A stretch of DNA of 21,621 nt from an uncultured Clostridia bacterium (GCA_947595555.1 CANQES010000013.1:1-21621); one strand, 5' to 3'. Positions 7,998 to 17,671 are shown, counted from the stretch's first letter. A program made the numbers and translations. The notes: a model not told the origin generated them from the letters alone.

Positions 7998-8657
7998 ATG
8001 ATAACTTTACAAGACGTAATTGAAAACAAGGAGGTAGAAGCTTTAATTATAGGAGCTCAAAAACAATTAGATGGATTGGGGTACACAGAGCATAGCCATA
8101 GGCATATTTCCATTGTTTCAGAAAGAGCAGGAAAAATTTTGGAAGTCTTAGGATATCCAGAAAGAACAATTGAACTAGCAAAAATTGCAGGATATTTACA
8201 TGACATTGGAAATTGTGTAAATCGAACTGACCATGCCCATAGTGGTGCAATACTAGCGTACAATATATTAAAAGATATGGGTATGCCAGTAGAAGAGAGA
8301 ACAGAAATTATGATGGCAATAGGAAATCATGATGAACAAACAGGAACAGCAATAAGTGATATATCTGCGGCTATTATTTTAGCAGACAAATCAGATGTAC
8401 ACAGAAACCGTGTTTGTAATACTAACTTATCAACTTTTGATATCCATGACAGAGTTAATTATGCAGTGACTGATGCACAATTAGAAATTGATAGTGACGA
8501 AAGAAAAATAATATTAAAGTTAGACATTGATACTAAAATATGTCCAGTTTTGGAATACTTTGAAATTTTTATGGATAGGACCATGATGAGTAAATATGCT
8601 GCTAAATATTTAAAGATATGGTTTGAATTAGTAATCAATGGAACAAAATTATTATAG
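7998..8657 (+). CDS. HD-domain phosphohydrolase
   Basis: A 219-aa cytoplasmic protein starting at ATG 7998. It has the HD metal-binding set: H36 in HSHRHIS, H68-D69 in YLHDIGN, H81 in DHAHSGA, H111-D112 in IGNHDE, and D130 in ILADKSD. This is the fold of nucleotide and cyclic-nucleotide phosphohydrolases; the substrate cannot be deduced. It has no GYP motif, unlike the minus-strand HD-GYP gene in this window. It lies 35 nt upstream of secD and is probably co-transcribed; HD proteins of this type sit next to secD in other clostridia, as far as I recall. No CGG codon is used in frame. Confidence 0.85.
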   Translation: MITLQDVIENKEVEALIIGAQKQLDGLGYTEHSHRHISIVSERAGKILEVLGYPERTIELAKIAGYLHDIGNCVNRTDHAHSGAILAYNILKDMGMPVEERTEIMMAIGNHDEQTGTAISDISAAIILADKSDVHRNRVCNTNLSTFDIHDRVNYAVTDAQLEIDSDERKIILKLDIDTKICPVLEYFEIFMDRTMMSKYAAKYLKIWFELVINGTKLL

Positions 8658-8692
8658 ATAAAATTATTACAGATTGAAAGGAATGTATTAAA

Positions 8693-10090
8693 ATGAGAAA
8701 AATAAAAATAGTAACAATTATATTAGCGATTATAGCCATTACTATGATATCATTCTTTGGTATTTATGTACCAGAACAAAACAGAATGAAGAACAAAGTG
8801 GGAGATTATGCTTATGCTATGGATATGGGAGGAAGTAGAAAAGTACGCTTGAAAGTAAGTACACAAACAAAGGAGACAATAAAAGACGCTGATGGAAAAA
8901 TAGTAAAAGATGCAGATGAATTAACAGATGAGCAAATTGCAGAAAAAGGATATGTGAAGGAAGAGACGCCATATAATAGTGACGATGTTAAAAATTTAGA
9001 GAATTATCGTATCTCTAAAAAGATGATTGAAAAAAGATTAAAAAAATCAGGAACAGATAACTACATTGTAAAACTAGATGAAGAAAATGGAGATATTTTA
9101 ATTGAGTTAACTGAAAATAAAGATACAGATATGTTTGTAAGCAATATTAACACAACTGGAAAATATGAAATTGTAGATAGTGAGACTCAAGAAGTATTAA
9201 TGAATAATAGTGATATAAAAACTGTTACAAGTGGTTATGGTCATCCTAGTGAAAATACAGAAGCTGGCGTACAAGTTTATTTAGATATTGAATTTAATAA
9301 AGAAGGTGCTAAAAAGTTAGAAGACATTACTAGTAAGTATGTAGAAAAACATCATGATGATTCATCAGAAGAAGATACGACAGATACCGAAGATACAACA
9401 GATACAGAGGATACAGAAGAAAAAACAATTACTATGAAGATAGATGATGATGAAATAATGACAACTAGTTTTGAGGAACCAATAAAAACAGGAAAATTAC
9501 GTTTATCAATAGGAACGCAAACTAATGACGCAGATGTATTACAAGAATATATAAACAGAGCTTCTAGTGTATCAGTTGTATTAAGTGATGGCAAAATACC
9601 TGTCAAGTATGATTTATATGAGGATGAATTTGTTTTATCAGATATAAATCATAATGATATTCAAATGGGAAAATATATAGCTTTAGGAATTGTTGGATTA
9701 GCATTAATTATATTAATTATTAAATATAAATCAAGGGGAATATTAGTTGCATTTTCTTATGTAGGATATTTATCAATGTTATTATTAACTCTTCGTTGTA
9801 CCAATGTAATTTTGTCTGTAGAAGGACTTTTTGGAATTGGTGTTGTATTAATTTTGAATTATATGTTGGTTAATCAAATATTGAAAGTGGAAAATATAGG
9901 AAAAGCATATAAAGACTTTTTTGTAAAAATAATACCAATTATTATATTGGGAATTATCTTCTGTTTTATAAAATGGACACCAATAAGCAGTTTTGGAATG
10001 GTAATGTTTTGGGGAATTGCTTTAATAGCAATTTATAATATTATTATAACCAATAGTTTATTAAAAATAAAAGCAGGAAAGGAAAAATAG
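8693..10090 (+). CDS. secD: Divergent SecD-like protein translocase accessory subunit
   Basis: A 465-aa membrane protein. TM1 lies at about 5-26. A large extracytoplasmic domain follows, with SecD-type P1 features: MDMGGSRKVRLKV near 43, LENYRISKKMIEKRLKKSG, TTGKYEIVD, and VYLDIEFNKEGAKKLEDIT. About five C-terminal membrane segments span 325-460. The loop has an insert, residues about 219-245, that is almost purely Asp, Glu, Ser and Thr (see the repeat entry). In ordinary SecD the fourth membrane segment carries the motif AVDANVLIFERI, whose Asp is needed for proton-driven pulling; the matching place here reads VLILNYMLVNQILKVEN, with no Asp. Assignment rests on architecture and on secF 2 nt downstream; it may act without proton coupling or be a repurposed paralogue. 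Confidence 0.78.
   Translation: MRKIKIVTIILAIIAITMISFFGIYVPEQNRMKNKVGDYAYAMDMGGSRKVRLKVSTQTKETIKDADGKIVKDADELTDEQIAEKGYVKEETPYNSDDVKNLENYRISKKMIEKRLKKSGTDNYIVKLDEENGDILIELTENKDTDMFVSNINTTGKYEIVDSETQEVLMNNSDIKTVTSGYGHPSENTEAGVQVYLDIEFNKEGAKKLEDITSKYVEKHHDDSSEEDTTDTEDTTDTEDTEEKTITMKIDDDEIMTTSFEEPIKTGKLRLSIGTQTNDADVLQEYINRASSVSVVLSDGKIPVKYDLYEDEFVLSDINHNDIQMGKYIALGIVGLALIILIIKYKSRGILVAFSYVGYLSMLLLTLRCTNVILSVEGLFGIGVVLILNYMLVNQILKVENIGKAYKDFFVKIIPIIILGIIFCFIKWTPISSFGMVMFWGIALIAIYNIIITNSLLKIKAGKEK
9374..9418 (+). repeat. 18-nt tandem repeat coding an acidic linker in secD
   Basis: Two 18-nt units (9374-9391 and 9392-9409), which differ at 4 positions, and a half unit (9410-9418) encode DTTDTE, DTTDTE and DTE. 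They expand an acidic low-complexity stretch in the extracytoplasmic domain of SecD. Copy number could vary between strains. Confidence 0.8.
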
Positions 10091-10092
10091 AA

Positions 10093-10749
10093 ATGAAAAA
10101 GATGAGTACTAAAACAAAAATTGTAGCACTTATAATAGCGATTATTATTATAGCAGGTGTTATTGTTACACTAACAGTAGGATTAAATTTTGATTTAAGA
10201 TACCAATCAGCTAAAAGAATAGAGTTATATTTAGGAAAACAATTTGAAATAGAAGATATAAAAAAAATGACAGATGACATAATGCAAAATCAAGAAGTTA
10301 TTATTCAAAAAGTAGAAGTATATGAAGATAGTTTAAGTATTTTATCAAATGACATTACAGAAGAACAGAAATCAAGTTTGATAGAAAAAATAAATGAAAA
10401 ATATGGAACAGATTTATCAGCAGATAGTATAGAAATTGAAACAATTCCTCATACTAGAGGAAGGGATATTATTAAACCTTATATTATGCCATTTGCAATT
10501 GTTACAATCATTATATTAATATATATATTAATAAGATATCGTAGATTAGGTATTATGGTGACATTTTTTAAAACGATTTTAGCTTTAATTGTATCACAGG
10601 TTTTACTACTTAGTATCATTGCAATTACCCGAATTCCAATTGGAATACTTACAATGTCTATGGTTTTAACTGTTTATGTATTAACATTATTAGGAATAGC
10701 TTATAATTTTGAAAAAAAATTAGACAGTAAAAATGGAGAAGAAAAATAA
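10093..10749 (+). CDS. secF: Divergent, shortened SecF-like protein
   Basis: A 218-aa protein 2 nt after secD. TM1 lies at about 9-31, followed by GLNFDLRYQSAKRIELYLG, which corresponds to the SecF GIDFxGG region but lacks the GG. A small extracytoplasmic domain follows, then three or four membrane segments from about 132 to 208. SecF proteins usually exceed 290 aa and have six membrane segments with the motif SVNDTIVVFDRI. Here the matching segment reads VLTLLGIAYNFEKKL, without Asp. Identification depends mostly on position beside secD and the pattern of segments. It would pair with the equally unusual SecD. Confidence 0.7.
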   Translation: MKKMSTKTKIVALIIAIIIIAGVIVTLTVGLNFDLRYQSAKRIELYLGKQFEIEDIKKMTDDIMQNQEVIIQKVEVYEDSLSILSNDITEEQKSSLIEKINEKYGTDLSADSIEIETIPHTRGRDIIKPYIMPFAIVTIIILIYILIRYRRLGIMVTFFKTILALIVSQVLLLSIIAITRIPIGILTMSMVLTVYVLTLLGIAYNFEKKLDSKNGEEK

Positions 10750-10760
10750 AAATTCTGTAA

Positions 10761-10804
10761 AAACAATTATTCATCAGTTATACTGTAGTATAATTGTTTT
10801 TTTT
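10761..10804 (+). terminator. Rho-independent terminator after secF
   Basis: An 8-bp stem, ACAATTAT (10763-10770) with ATAATTGT (10790-10797), is followed by a run of eight T. It ends the HD-secD-secF operon. Confidence 0.8.
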
Positions 10805-10841
10805 ATATAATAATTTATATATGTCGAAAAGTTAGAAAATA

Positions 10842-10850
10842 TGTTATAAT
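10842..10850 (+). promoter_or_regulatory. Extended -10 promoter for the LtaS-like gene
   Basis: TGTTATAAT (10842-10850) is a perfect extended -10 element, with only a poor -35 at 10822-10827 (TGTCGA). It is 32 nt before the ATG at 10883. Confidence 0.7.
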
Positions 10851-10882
10851 ACTAATAAAATTTATAAAAATTGGGAGAAAAT

Positions 10883-12721
10883 ATGAAAAAAGATATACTA
10901 AAAAATAATATATTGTTTCTAATAGGAATAATTTTATTAACATATAAAGCACTTTTTTTAAATTATATGTTAAAATTGGAATTTGAAACAACAGACATTA
11001 TCTTATATACGGTTCTAGTATCATTACTAATAATGAGTCCTATTATAAATAAAAGAAATAAATTTGCTTACATATATTTAAACATTGCTTATGCAGTAAT
11101 AACACTTATAATATATGCTGATTTTCTGTATTACAAATATTCTACAAATTTTCTATCATTTTATCAAATACAAAATGTGCAATATGCCAAGGAAATCGGA
11201 AGTGGTTTATTTAGCATTATAGACATAAAAAGTATATTATTATTTTGGCTAGATAATATTGTAATAGTGATATTAAGTGTTTTAGCATATAAGAAATTTG
11301 AAAAAACGCAATATAATAATAAAGTATTGAAGCTAGTAACAATATTGATAATTTTAATATTAAATATTTTTACTATAAGGGAAAAAATAAATTCTATATA
11401 TGAAACATTTATATATAACAAATCAGTAATGGTTCAACATTCAGCAATATATTACTATCACTATGAAGACTTCAAAGATTTTTTGGTTAATTTATTTGTA
11501 AAAGAAAATGTAGATGAGCAAAAATTAAAAAATGCTTATACTCAAAACATAAATGAAAAAGAAAAGACAACAAAATACACAGGTATTGCAAAAGAATGTA
11601 ATGTAATCATTTTACAACTAGAAAGTTTAAATGAATATATTATAGGAAAAAAAGTAAATGGAAAAGACATAACGCCAAATCTAAATAAGTTTTTTAAAGA
11701 TAATATATATGCAAGTGATATGTATAATCAAGGACTTGGAACAACAGCTGATTCAGAATTTGAAATGGAAAATTCACTTTATCCATTAGAAAATGGATAT
11801 GTTTTTCAAAAATATTATAATAATGCATGGTTTGATATTTATACTACTTTGAGGGACAAAGGATATCATACTTCTTTTATGCATCCAAATACTAGCACCT
11901 TTTGGAATAGAGAAGAGGTTTACAAAAACGGATATCATATTGATGAATACAATGATATCAATAAATTTCCTAATATAGAAACTGCAGGTGGATTTTATTC
12001 AGATGAAGGCTTTTTTGAAGAAGCTGTAAAAATAATGAACTCCTATGATAAAAGATTTTGTACTACATTAGTAAGTGTAACAACACATATTCCATTTTAT
12101 TTAACAGGTATTTCTAACTTGGAAAGTAAGCTAACATTAACAGAAGATGATGTAAAAAACTATAAAGATGAGATTTATAGAAATTACATTTTATCTTGCA
12201 ATTTTGTAGATTATGCCTTTGGAAAGCTTATGAAAAATTTAGAAGAGACAGGATTATTAGACAAGAGTATTTTTATTGTATATGGAGATCATGGTGCAGG
12301 ATTAACTACGATTGATGAGATACAAAGGTTGTACCAAGAAAATAACCTAGAATATACTGACTTCGAAGATGCAACAAAAGATGTGCATATTCCATTTGGA
12401 ATAAAAATTCCAGGAATTAATGAAAGTAAAACAATTGAAAGGAGTTTATCTAAAATAGATATAAAACCAACCATATTGGATTTATTAGGAGAAGAGGATA
12501 AATTTTCAATCGGAACAAGTATATTTACAAATAAGGACTATTCTTTTATAAAAGGCTTAGGATATATAACAAGCAAAAATTATTACATTAATGATAAATA
12601 TTATAATAGAGATTATGGACAAGACATTGAAAAAACAGATGAATTAATGAAACTTACTCAAAAAATGGAAAATGAAATGTATTTATCAGATACAATTATC
12701 AAGAATAATTTATTTGAGTGA
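10883..12721 (+). CDS. LtaS-like membrane sulfatase-fold phosphoglycerol transferase
   Basis: I place the start at ATG 10883 (GGGAGA site at 10873-10878), not the TTG 12 nt upstream, giving 612 aa. Five membrane segments occupy about residues 10-175, followed by an extracellular sulfatase-fold domain. Active-site elements match lipoteichoic acid synthase: metal ligand E247 in LQLESLNEY, nucleophile T288 in GTTADSEF, D469-H470 in YGDHGAG, and the THIPF segment. LtaS moves glycerol phosphate from phosphatidylglycerol onto a growing teichoic acid chain. The related enzymes YfnI, YqgS and YvgJ share the same layout, so primer or minor synthase roles are possible. It is monocistronic by its own promoter. 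Confidence 0.9.
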   Translation: MKKDILKNNILFLIGIILLTYKALFLNYMLKLEFETTDIILYTVLVSLLIMSPIINKRNKFAYIYLNIAYAVITLIIYADFLYYKYSTNFLSFYQIQNVQYAKEIGSGLFSIIDIKSILLFWLDNIVIVILSVLAYKKFEKTQYNNKVLKLVTILIILILNIFTIREKINSIYETFIYNKSVMVQHSAIYYYHYEDFKDFLVNLFVKENVDEQKLKNAYTQNINEKEKTTKYTGIAKECNVIILQLESLNEYIIGKKVNGKDITPNLNKFFKDNIYASDMYNQGLGTTADSEFEMENSLYPLENGYVFQKYYNNAWFDIYTTLRDKGYHTSFMHPNTSTFWNREEVYKNGYHIDEYNDINKFPNIETAGGFYSDEGFFEEAVKIMNSYDKRFCTTLVSVTTHIPFYLTGISNLESKLTLTEDDVKNYKDEIYRNYILSCNFVDYAFGKLMKNLEETGLLDKSIFIVYGDHGAGLTTIDEIQRLYQENNLEYTDFEDATKDVHIPFGIKIPGINESKTIERSLSKIDIKPTILDLLGEEDKFSIGTSIFTNKDYSFIKGLGYITSKNYYINDKYYNRDYGQDIEKTDELMKLTQKMENEMYLSDTIIKNNLFE

Positions 12722-12760
12722 GTCAGAAATAAAATTTTACATATAAATACTAAAAAAATA

Positions 12761-12789
12761 TTGACAAATGGAACTTATAATGTTATATT
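12761..12789 (+). promoter_or_regulatory. Sigma-A promoter for the XRE regulator
   Basis: A consensus -35 TTGACA (12761-12766) is 17 nt from TATATT (12784-12789), which has the TG extension (TGTTATATT). The consensus-looking TATAAT at 12776-12781 is only 9 nt from the -35 and is unlikely to be the -10. Confidence 0.75.
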
Positions 12790-12812
12790 TACCTATGAAA
12801 AGGAGTGATTAT

Positions 12813-13142
12813 ATGGAAATCGATTATAAAATCATAGGAGAAAGGATAAAGGAAGCTAGAAAGAACAAAGGGTGGTCTCAAGAAAGGTTATCAGAGGAAA
12901 TTGATGTTGCAGTAGCATATATTAGTAGAGTTGAAAGAGGACATCAAGTTAATTTAAAAAGATTAGCACAAATAAGTAGAGTTTTGGACACAAGCTTAGA
13001 GTATTTGATTGGAGGAACAGCAATTGATGCACCCAATTATCTAGATAAAGAGTTATATGAAACATTAATCAAATGTACACCTGCAAAGCAAAGACTAATA
13101 TATAACATTGCAAAAATTGTATCAAATACAACATTTATATAA
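12813..13142 (+). CDS. Small XRE-family (Cro/CI-type) transcriptional regulator
   Basis: The start is ATG 12813 with AAAGGAG at 12799-12805; a longer upstream reading would overlap the promoter. The 109-aa protein has a classic helix-turn-helix at residues about 7-65: IGERIKEARKNKGWSQERLS, then VAVAYISRVERGHQVN, then LKRLAQISRVLDTSLEYLI. The C-terminal 40 residues are a short helical tail, too small for a ligand or peptidase domain. Small proteins of this type occur as chromosomal housekeeping or stress regulators. The target is unknown; the smc gene 73 nt downstream may be read from the same transcript. Confidence 0.9.
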   Translation: MEIDYKIIGERIKEARKNKGWSQERLSEEIDVAVAYISRVERGHQVNLKRLAQISRVLDTSLEYLIGGTAIDAPNYLDKELYETLIKCTPAKQRLIYNIAKIVSNTTFI

Positions 13143-13215
13143 AAACAAAGCTTTACAAAAAATAAAAAATAGTATAAACTGTAAATGTTCAGCAAGCTTA
13201 AAGAGGTGGTAATAA

Positions 13216-16200
13216 ATGTATTTAAAAAGATTAGAACTACAAGGATTCAAATCATTTGCAGATAAAACAGTATTAGAATTTAAACCAGGAATTACTGGAG
13301 TAATAGGACCGAACGGTTCTGGAAAAAGTAATATATCAGATAGTATTCGTTGGATATTAGGAGAGCAAAGTATGAAATCTCTTAGAGGCAACAAATCATT
13401 AGATGTCATATTTGCTGGAACTCAAAACAGAAAATCTTTAGGATTTGCAGAAGGCTCTTTAATTTTTGACAATTCAGATGGTGCTTTACCAATTGAATAT
13501 ACAGAAGTAACAGTAACAAGAAAATTATATCGTAGTGGAGAAACAGGTTATTTCATTAATAAAGTACCATGTAGACAAAAAGATGTATTAGAATTATTTA
13601 TGGATACAGGAATAGGAAAAGATGGATACTCAATTATAGGACAAGGAAAAATTGGTGAAATACTAAGTAACAAATCAGAAGACAGAAGACATATTTTTGA
13701 AGAAGCGGCTGGAATTGTAAAATATCGTGTAAGAAAGGCAGAAAGTGAGAAAAAGCTAGAACACACCAAATTAAATTTGCTTCGTATTAATGATATTTTA
13801 ACAGAAATTGAAAGCAACATAGAGCCATTAAAAGCACAATCTGAAAAAGCAAAAAAATACTTGAATCTAAAAGAAGAATTAAAAAACATTGAAATTGGAT
13901 TGTTTATATATCATATTGAAAAATATAAAGCTAATTTAGAAGACATATTAAAAGACGAAGATATTTATACTTCACAATGCAGTCAAGAAGAAGAAAAGTT
14001 AGAAAGAATAAAACAATTAAAAGAAGAATTGAAAAAGCAAATTGATGATATTACAAATCACATTGAAGAAATGTCAAACATAGGATTTGAAAGCCAGAAA
14101 GAAATTGAAATGTTAAATTCAGATATAAGTGTAGCAGAAACAAGAATACATAATAATCAAGAAAATAAAATAAGATTTGAAAAGGACATAGAAGAAACTC
14201 AAAAAAGAAAGGAAGAATTAGAAGAAGAAAGTAAACAAAAAGAAGAAAAGAAAGTAAATTTAAAACAAAATAAAGAAAAATTCGAAAAAGAACTACGAGA
14301 AAAAGAAGAAGAACTAGCAAAAATAACAGAAAAAATGTCAGAAAAAGAATTAGAAATCGAAGGTTATAAAGCACAAGTAGAAAAAAACACTGATAGAAAA
14401 TACGAATTACAAGCTGACATTAATACACAAGACATTAACTATGAAAATTATGTAAAAAGGCAAAATCAAATCAAAAACGAGATAACAAATTATATATCAG
14501 AATTAGATGACGCAAGGCTTCAAAAAGAAGACATAGCAAAAGAATTTTATGAAATTGATTCAAAAAGAAGTAAAACAGTAAAGGCAATAGAAGATATTAG
14601 CAAAATTAGAGAAGAAGCAGATAAGAAAATAAACCAATATCAAAATTTAATTAATAATAGCCAAAGTGAAATGAGAATCAAAGATTCTAGACTTAAATTT
14701 TTAATAGAAACAGAAAGAGAAAAAGAGGGGTATATAAAAAGTGTAAAATCTCTTTTAAAAGACTGTGAAAACATTAAAGAATTAGGCAAAGGAATGCATG
14801 GTGTATTAGCTAATATAATTGATGTACCAGATGAGTATCAAACGGCAATCGAAATGTGTTTAGGAGCAAGTCTGCAAAACATTGTAACAGAAACAGAAGA
14901 AGATGCCAAAAAGTTGGTGGAGCATTTAAGAAAAAATAATTTAGGAAGAGCATCGTTTTTACCAATTTCTTCTGTAAAAGGTAAGAAATTAGATAAAATA
15001 AAAGGAAATGACAAAGGACTTATAGGAATTGCTTCAGACTTAATCAAATTTGACAAAAAATATGAGCAAATAGTTATTAACTTATTAGGAAGAACAGTTA
15101 TTGTAGACATTATGGACACTGCCATAAAAATATCAAAACAAAATGGATATTCATTTAGAGTTATAACTTTAGAAGGAGATATAATCAATGCCTCTGGTAG
15201 CATAACAGGAGGTTCAGTAGCCAAAAAGACAGTAAACATCCTAGGAAGAAGTAAAGACATAGAAAAATTAGAAAAAGACATTAAAAACTTAAAAATCAAA
15301 ATAGAAGAATTAGTAAAGGAAAAGGAAGAATATGAAGAGTCAATACAAGAAACTTTAGAAAATGCTACTAGTTTAGAAAAAGAATTACAAGAAATAGACA
15401 TCACATATGCTACTGAAAAACAAAAAGTCATAGCAATAGAAGAAAATATTGCGAGAATAGAAAATCGTTTAAAACAGTTAAAAGATGAGCAAGAAAATAT
15501 AGAAAAGCAAAAACAAGAAGCAATAAACAATAAAGAAAATAGTAATAAGCAAATACAAGAATTGACGGAGGAAACAGAAAAACTAAGTAAAATAATTTCT
15601 GAATTTGCAGAATTGAATAAAGATAATCAAAAATATGTAGATGACTTAAACTTAGACATTACAAACTTAAAAATATCAGTTTCATCTTTTGATGAAAGTG
15701 AAGCATCAATTGAAGAAATTCAAGAAAGAATACAAATAGACATTGCAAATTCTAGAAAAAGCATTGAAATTAAAAAACAACAAATTGAAAAGATAGCACA
15801 TGATAATTTTGAGCTAGAAAATTCTATTCAAGACATAAAAGAAAAAATTGCAAAAATAAAGGAAGAAGTCAAAAACAGCGGTTCTAAAATAGAGGAACTA
15901 AAACAAAACAGAATAGAAAAAAATGAAAAATTAGCAGAGCAAGAAGAACAAATAACAGATAAATTTAAAGTAATAGAAGACTTAAAAGCTCAAATAGTAA
16001 AAATAGATGTGAAAAAAACTAAAATAGAGGATGACATAAATTCAATTATTAATAAATTATGGGAAGAATATGAATTAACACCAAACAATGTTGGTGAATA
16101 TAAAAAACCAGACAATGTTGCTTTCACACAAAGACAAGTTAATCGTCTAAGAACAGACATAAAAGAATTAGGCAGTGTCAATGTAGATTCAATCGAAGAA

Positions 16201-16758
16201 TATAAAACAATAAAAGAAAGATATGACTTCATGTGTGAACAAAGAGTTGACTTAGAAGATACAATGAGCAAATTAAGAAAAATTATATCAGATATGACTA
16301 CTACAATGAAAGAACAATTTAAAGAACAATTTGCAGTTATAAACAAAAACTTTGAGGAAGTCTTTAGAGAATTATTTGGTGGAGGAAATGCATCTTTAAA
16401 ATTAGAAGACGAAGAGAATATCTTAGAATGTGGAATTGACATAACAGCACAACCGCCAGGAAAAAAATTGCAAAATATGATGCTATTATCTGGAGGGGAG
16501 AAAGCCTTTACAGCCATTGCCTTACTATTTGCAATCTTAAAAATTAATCCAGCACCATTCTGTGTACTAGATGAAATTGAAGCAGCATTAGATGATGTAA
16601 ACGTTTATAGATTTGCTGAATATTTAAAGAAATACTCAAAAAACACACAATTCTTAATGATTACGCATAGAAAAGGAACTATGGAAGCTGCTGATACAGT
16701 ATATGGTGTCACAATGGAGGAAAATGGAATTTCCAAATTATTATCAATGAGGATTTAG
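13216..16758 (+). CDS. smc: Chromosome partition protein SMC
   Basis: A full-length 1180-aa SMC ATPase of the condensin complex with ScpA and ScpB. Walker A is GPNGSGKS at 31-38. A long coiled coil follows to about 500, then the hinge (about 510-690, with GVLANIIDVPDEYQTAIEMCLGASLQNIV in two parts and the glycine-rich GSITGGSV), and a second coiled coil. The C-terminal head has the signature LLSGGEKAFTA near 1091-1098 and Walker B FCVLDEIEAALDD (D1119, E1120). The ribosome site is AGAGGTGG upstream of ATG 13216. A weak promoter candidate lies at 13152-13178 (TTTACA, 15 nt, TATAAA). No in-frame CGG is used in 1180 codons. Confidence 0.98.
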   Translation: MYLKRLELQGFKSFADKTVLEFKPGITGVIGPNGSGKSNISDSIRWILGEQSMKSLRGNKSLDVIFAGTQNRKSLGFAEGSLIFDNSDGALPIEYTEVTVTRKLYRSGETGYFINKVPCRQKDVLELFMDTGIGKDGYSIIGQGKIGEILSNKSEDRRHIFEEAAGIVKYRVRKAESEKKLEHTKLNLLRINDILTEIESNIEPLKAQSEKAKKYLNLKEELKNIEIGLFIYHIEKYKANLEDILKDEDIYTSQCSQEEEKLERIKQLKEELKKQIDDITNHIEEMSNIGFESQKEIEMLNSDISVAETRIHNNQENKIRFEKDIEETQKRKEELEEESKQKEEKKVNLKQNKEKFEKELREKEEELAKITEKMSEKELEIEGYKAQVEKNTDRKYELQADINTQDINYENYVKRQNQIKNEITNYISELDDARLQKEDIAKEFYEIDSKRSKTVKAIEDISKIREEADKKINQYQNLINNSQSEMRIKDSRLKFLIETEREKEGYIKSVKSLLKDCENIKELGKGMHGVLANIIDVPDEYQTAIEMCLGASLQNIVTETEEDAKKLVEHLRKNNLGRASFLPISSVKGKKLDKIKGNDKGLIGIASDLIKFDKKYEQIVINLLGRTVIVDIMDTAIKISKQNGYSFRVITLEGDIINASGSITGGSVAKKTVNILGRSKDIEKLEKDIKNLKIKIEELVKEKEEYEESIQETLENATSLEKELQEIDITYATEKQKVIAIEENIARIENRLKQLKDEQENIEKQKQEAINNKENSNKQIQELTEETEKLSKIISEFAELNKDNQKYVDDLNLDITNLKISVSSFDESEASIEEIQERIQIDIANSRKSIEIKKQQIEKIAHDNFELENSIQDIKEKIAKIKEEVKNSGSKIEELKQNRIEKNEKLAEQEEQITDKFKVIEDLKAQIVKIDVKKTKIEDDINSIINKLWEEYELTPNNVGEYKKPDNVAFTQRQVNRLRTDIKELGSVNVDSIEEYKTIKERYDFMCEQRVDLEDTMSKLRKIISDMTTTMKEQFKEQFAVINKNFEEVFRELFGGGNASLKLEDEENILECGIDITAQPPGKKLQNMMLLSGGEKAFTAIALLFAILKINPAPFCVLDEIEAALDDVNVYRFAEYLKKYSKNTQFLMITHRKGTMEAADTVYGVTMEENGISKLLSMRI

Positions 16759-16783
16759 GGACGGCCCCATAATCCTCATTTTT
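16746..16783 (+). terminator. Terminator after smc built from repeat copy 1
   Basis: Arms AATGAGGATT (16746-16755) and AATCCTCATT (16771-16780) are followed by TTT. The left arm is the last codons of smc and the stop codon lies in the loop. The loop and right arm contain GGGACGGCCCCAT, shared with a second copy after the 19623 gene (see findings). Confidence 0.85.
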
Positions 16784-16788
16784 CTATA
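16758..16788 (+). repeat. GGGACGGCC-CATAATCC repeat, copy 1
   Basis: GGGACGGCC (16758-16766) leads into CATAATCCT and a T run. Copy 2 at 21104-21134 matches at nearly all positions, with changes only C to T. It looks like a small REP-type or terminator-associated repeat. Confidence 0.75.
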
Positions 16789-17671
16789 TTTTTAGTTTTT
16801 TAATTATTTTGATTTCTTTATATAGGTTATCAATCATGCCTTTTCTGATGTCATAAGCTTTTTTATATTCTTCATAAAGCGATGTATAATTTTCCATTGT
16901 TTCATTATTTTTTAGTAGTACTTTAATACCTTCTAAGTAATAATTTTTATCCTTTTCTTTTGTTGCCTTTTCCATTTTTTCTTTGTATTTGAATATTTCA
17001 TCAAATCTTTTTAATTCATCTTTTAAGTCATTGACATATTGTTGAGTACAGTAAATTTCATATTCAACGTCATCAATAACTACTTTAAATAAAGTTTTTA
17101 GAATAATTGGGTTATTTTTTCCATTGTGTACATTTTCAATCAATATTTTTAAAGTATCCGAAATTCCAATGTGAGATTTGTATTGTCTTTTACTTACAAT
17201 AGCATCATATTCATCAGCTACACGGATTATTTGACCTTCATAAGGAATATCTTTTTTGGTTAATCCTTGAGGATAACCAGTTCCGTTTAAAGCTTCATGA
17301 TGATATAAAGTACCAGCAGCATAAGGTCTTAATTCTAAATCACTCATGCACATTTTGTGACCTATTGTTGTATGTGTTTTCATAATTTCGTATTCCTCAT
17401 CAGTAAGCTTACCAGGTTTCTGTAAAATTTTAGGAGGAATATGAATTTTACCAATATCATGTAAGTAGGCACAGATGGTACAATATTCAACAAATCCTTT
17501 ATTACAGTGCAAGTATTCACAAATTCTACAAGTTAAATTTGCTACATTTTCACAATGCTTTCTAGTAAAAACATCTAAATTATCAAGCATATTTAATTGA
17601 TATCTCATATTTTCATTTAAATTATATGCTTTTAAATTAGTTTTATCATAAAAATCAAATTCAAAGTTCAT
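16784..17671 (-). CDS. HD-GYP domain cyclic-di-GMP phosphodiesterase
   Basis: A 295-aa cytoplasmic protein on the minus strand, starting at ATG 17671 with an AAAGGAG site upstream. The HD-GYP set is present: H39, H71-D72 and K75 in YLHDIGKIHIPPKIL, H100 in KTHTTIGH, H124-H125, the LNGTGYPQGL signature (GYP 132-134), and D153 in RVADEYDAI. These residues bind two or three metals and hydrolyse c-di-GMP. The C-terminal 100 residues are lysine-rich helices and may mediate partner binding. There is no receiver or membrane domain, so input must come from elsewhere. No in-frame CGG is used: its two CGG triplets straddle codons. Confidence 0.93.
   Translation of the reverse strand: MNFEFDFYDKTNLKAYNLNENMRYQLNMLDNLDVFTRKHCENVANLTCRICEYLHCNKGFVEYCTICAYLHDIGKIHIPPKILQKPGKLTDEEYEIMKTHTTIGHKMCMSDLELRPYAAGTLYHHEALNGTGYPQGLTKKDIPYEGQIIRVADEYDAIVSKRQYKSHIGISDTLKILIENVHNGKNNPIILKTLFKVVIDDVEYEIYCTQQYVNDLKDELKRFDEIFKYKEKMEKATKEKDKNYYLEGIKVLLKNNETMENYTSLYEEYKKAYDIRKGMIDNLYKEIKIIKKLKI

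Noticed and set aside
12768..12812. Upstream extension of the XRE gene
   Set aside because: The extension overlaps the promoter and adds 15 residues unlike the family; ATG 12813 has the better ribosome site.
14051..14374. Long minus-strand open frames inside smc, aspS and other genes
   Set aside because: They are antisense shadows of AT-rich, Lys/Glu-rich coding sequence, with no ribosome sites or family motifs.
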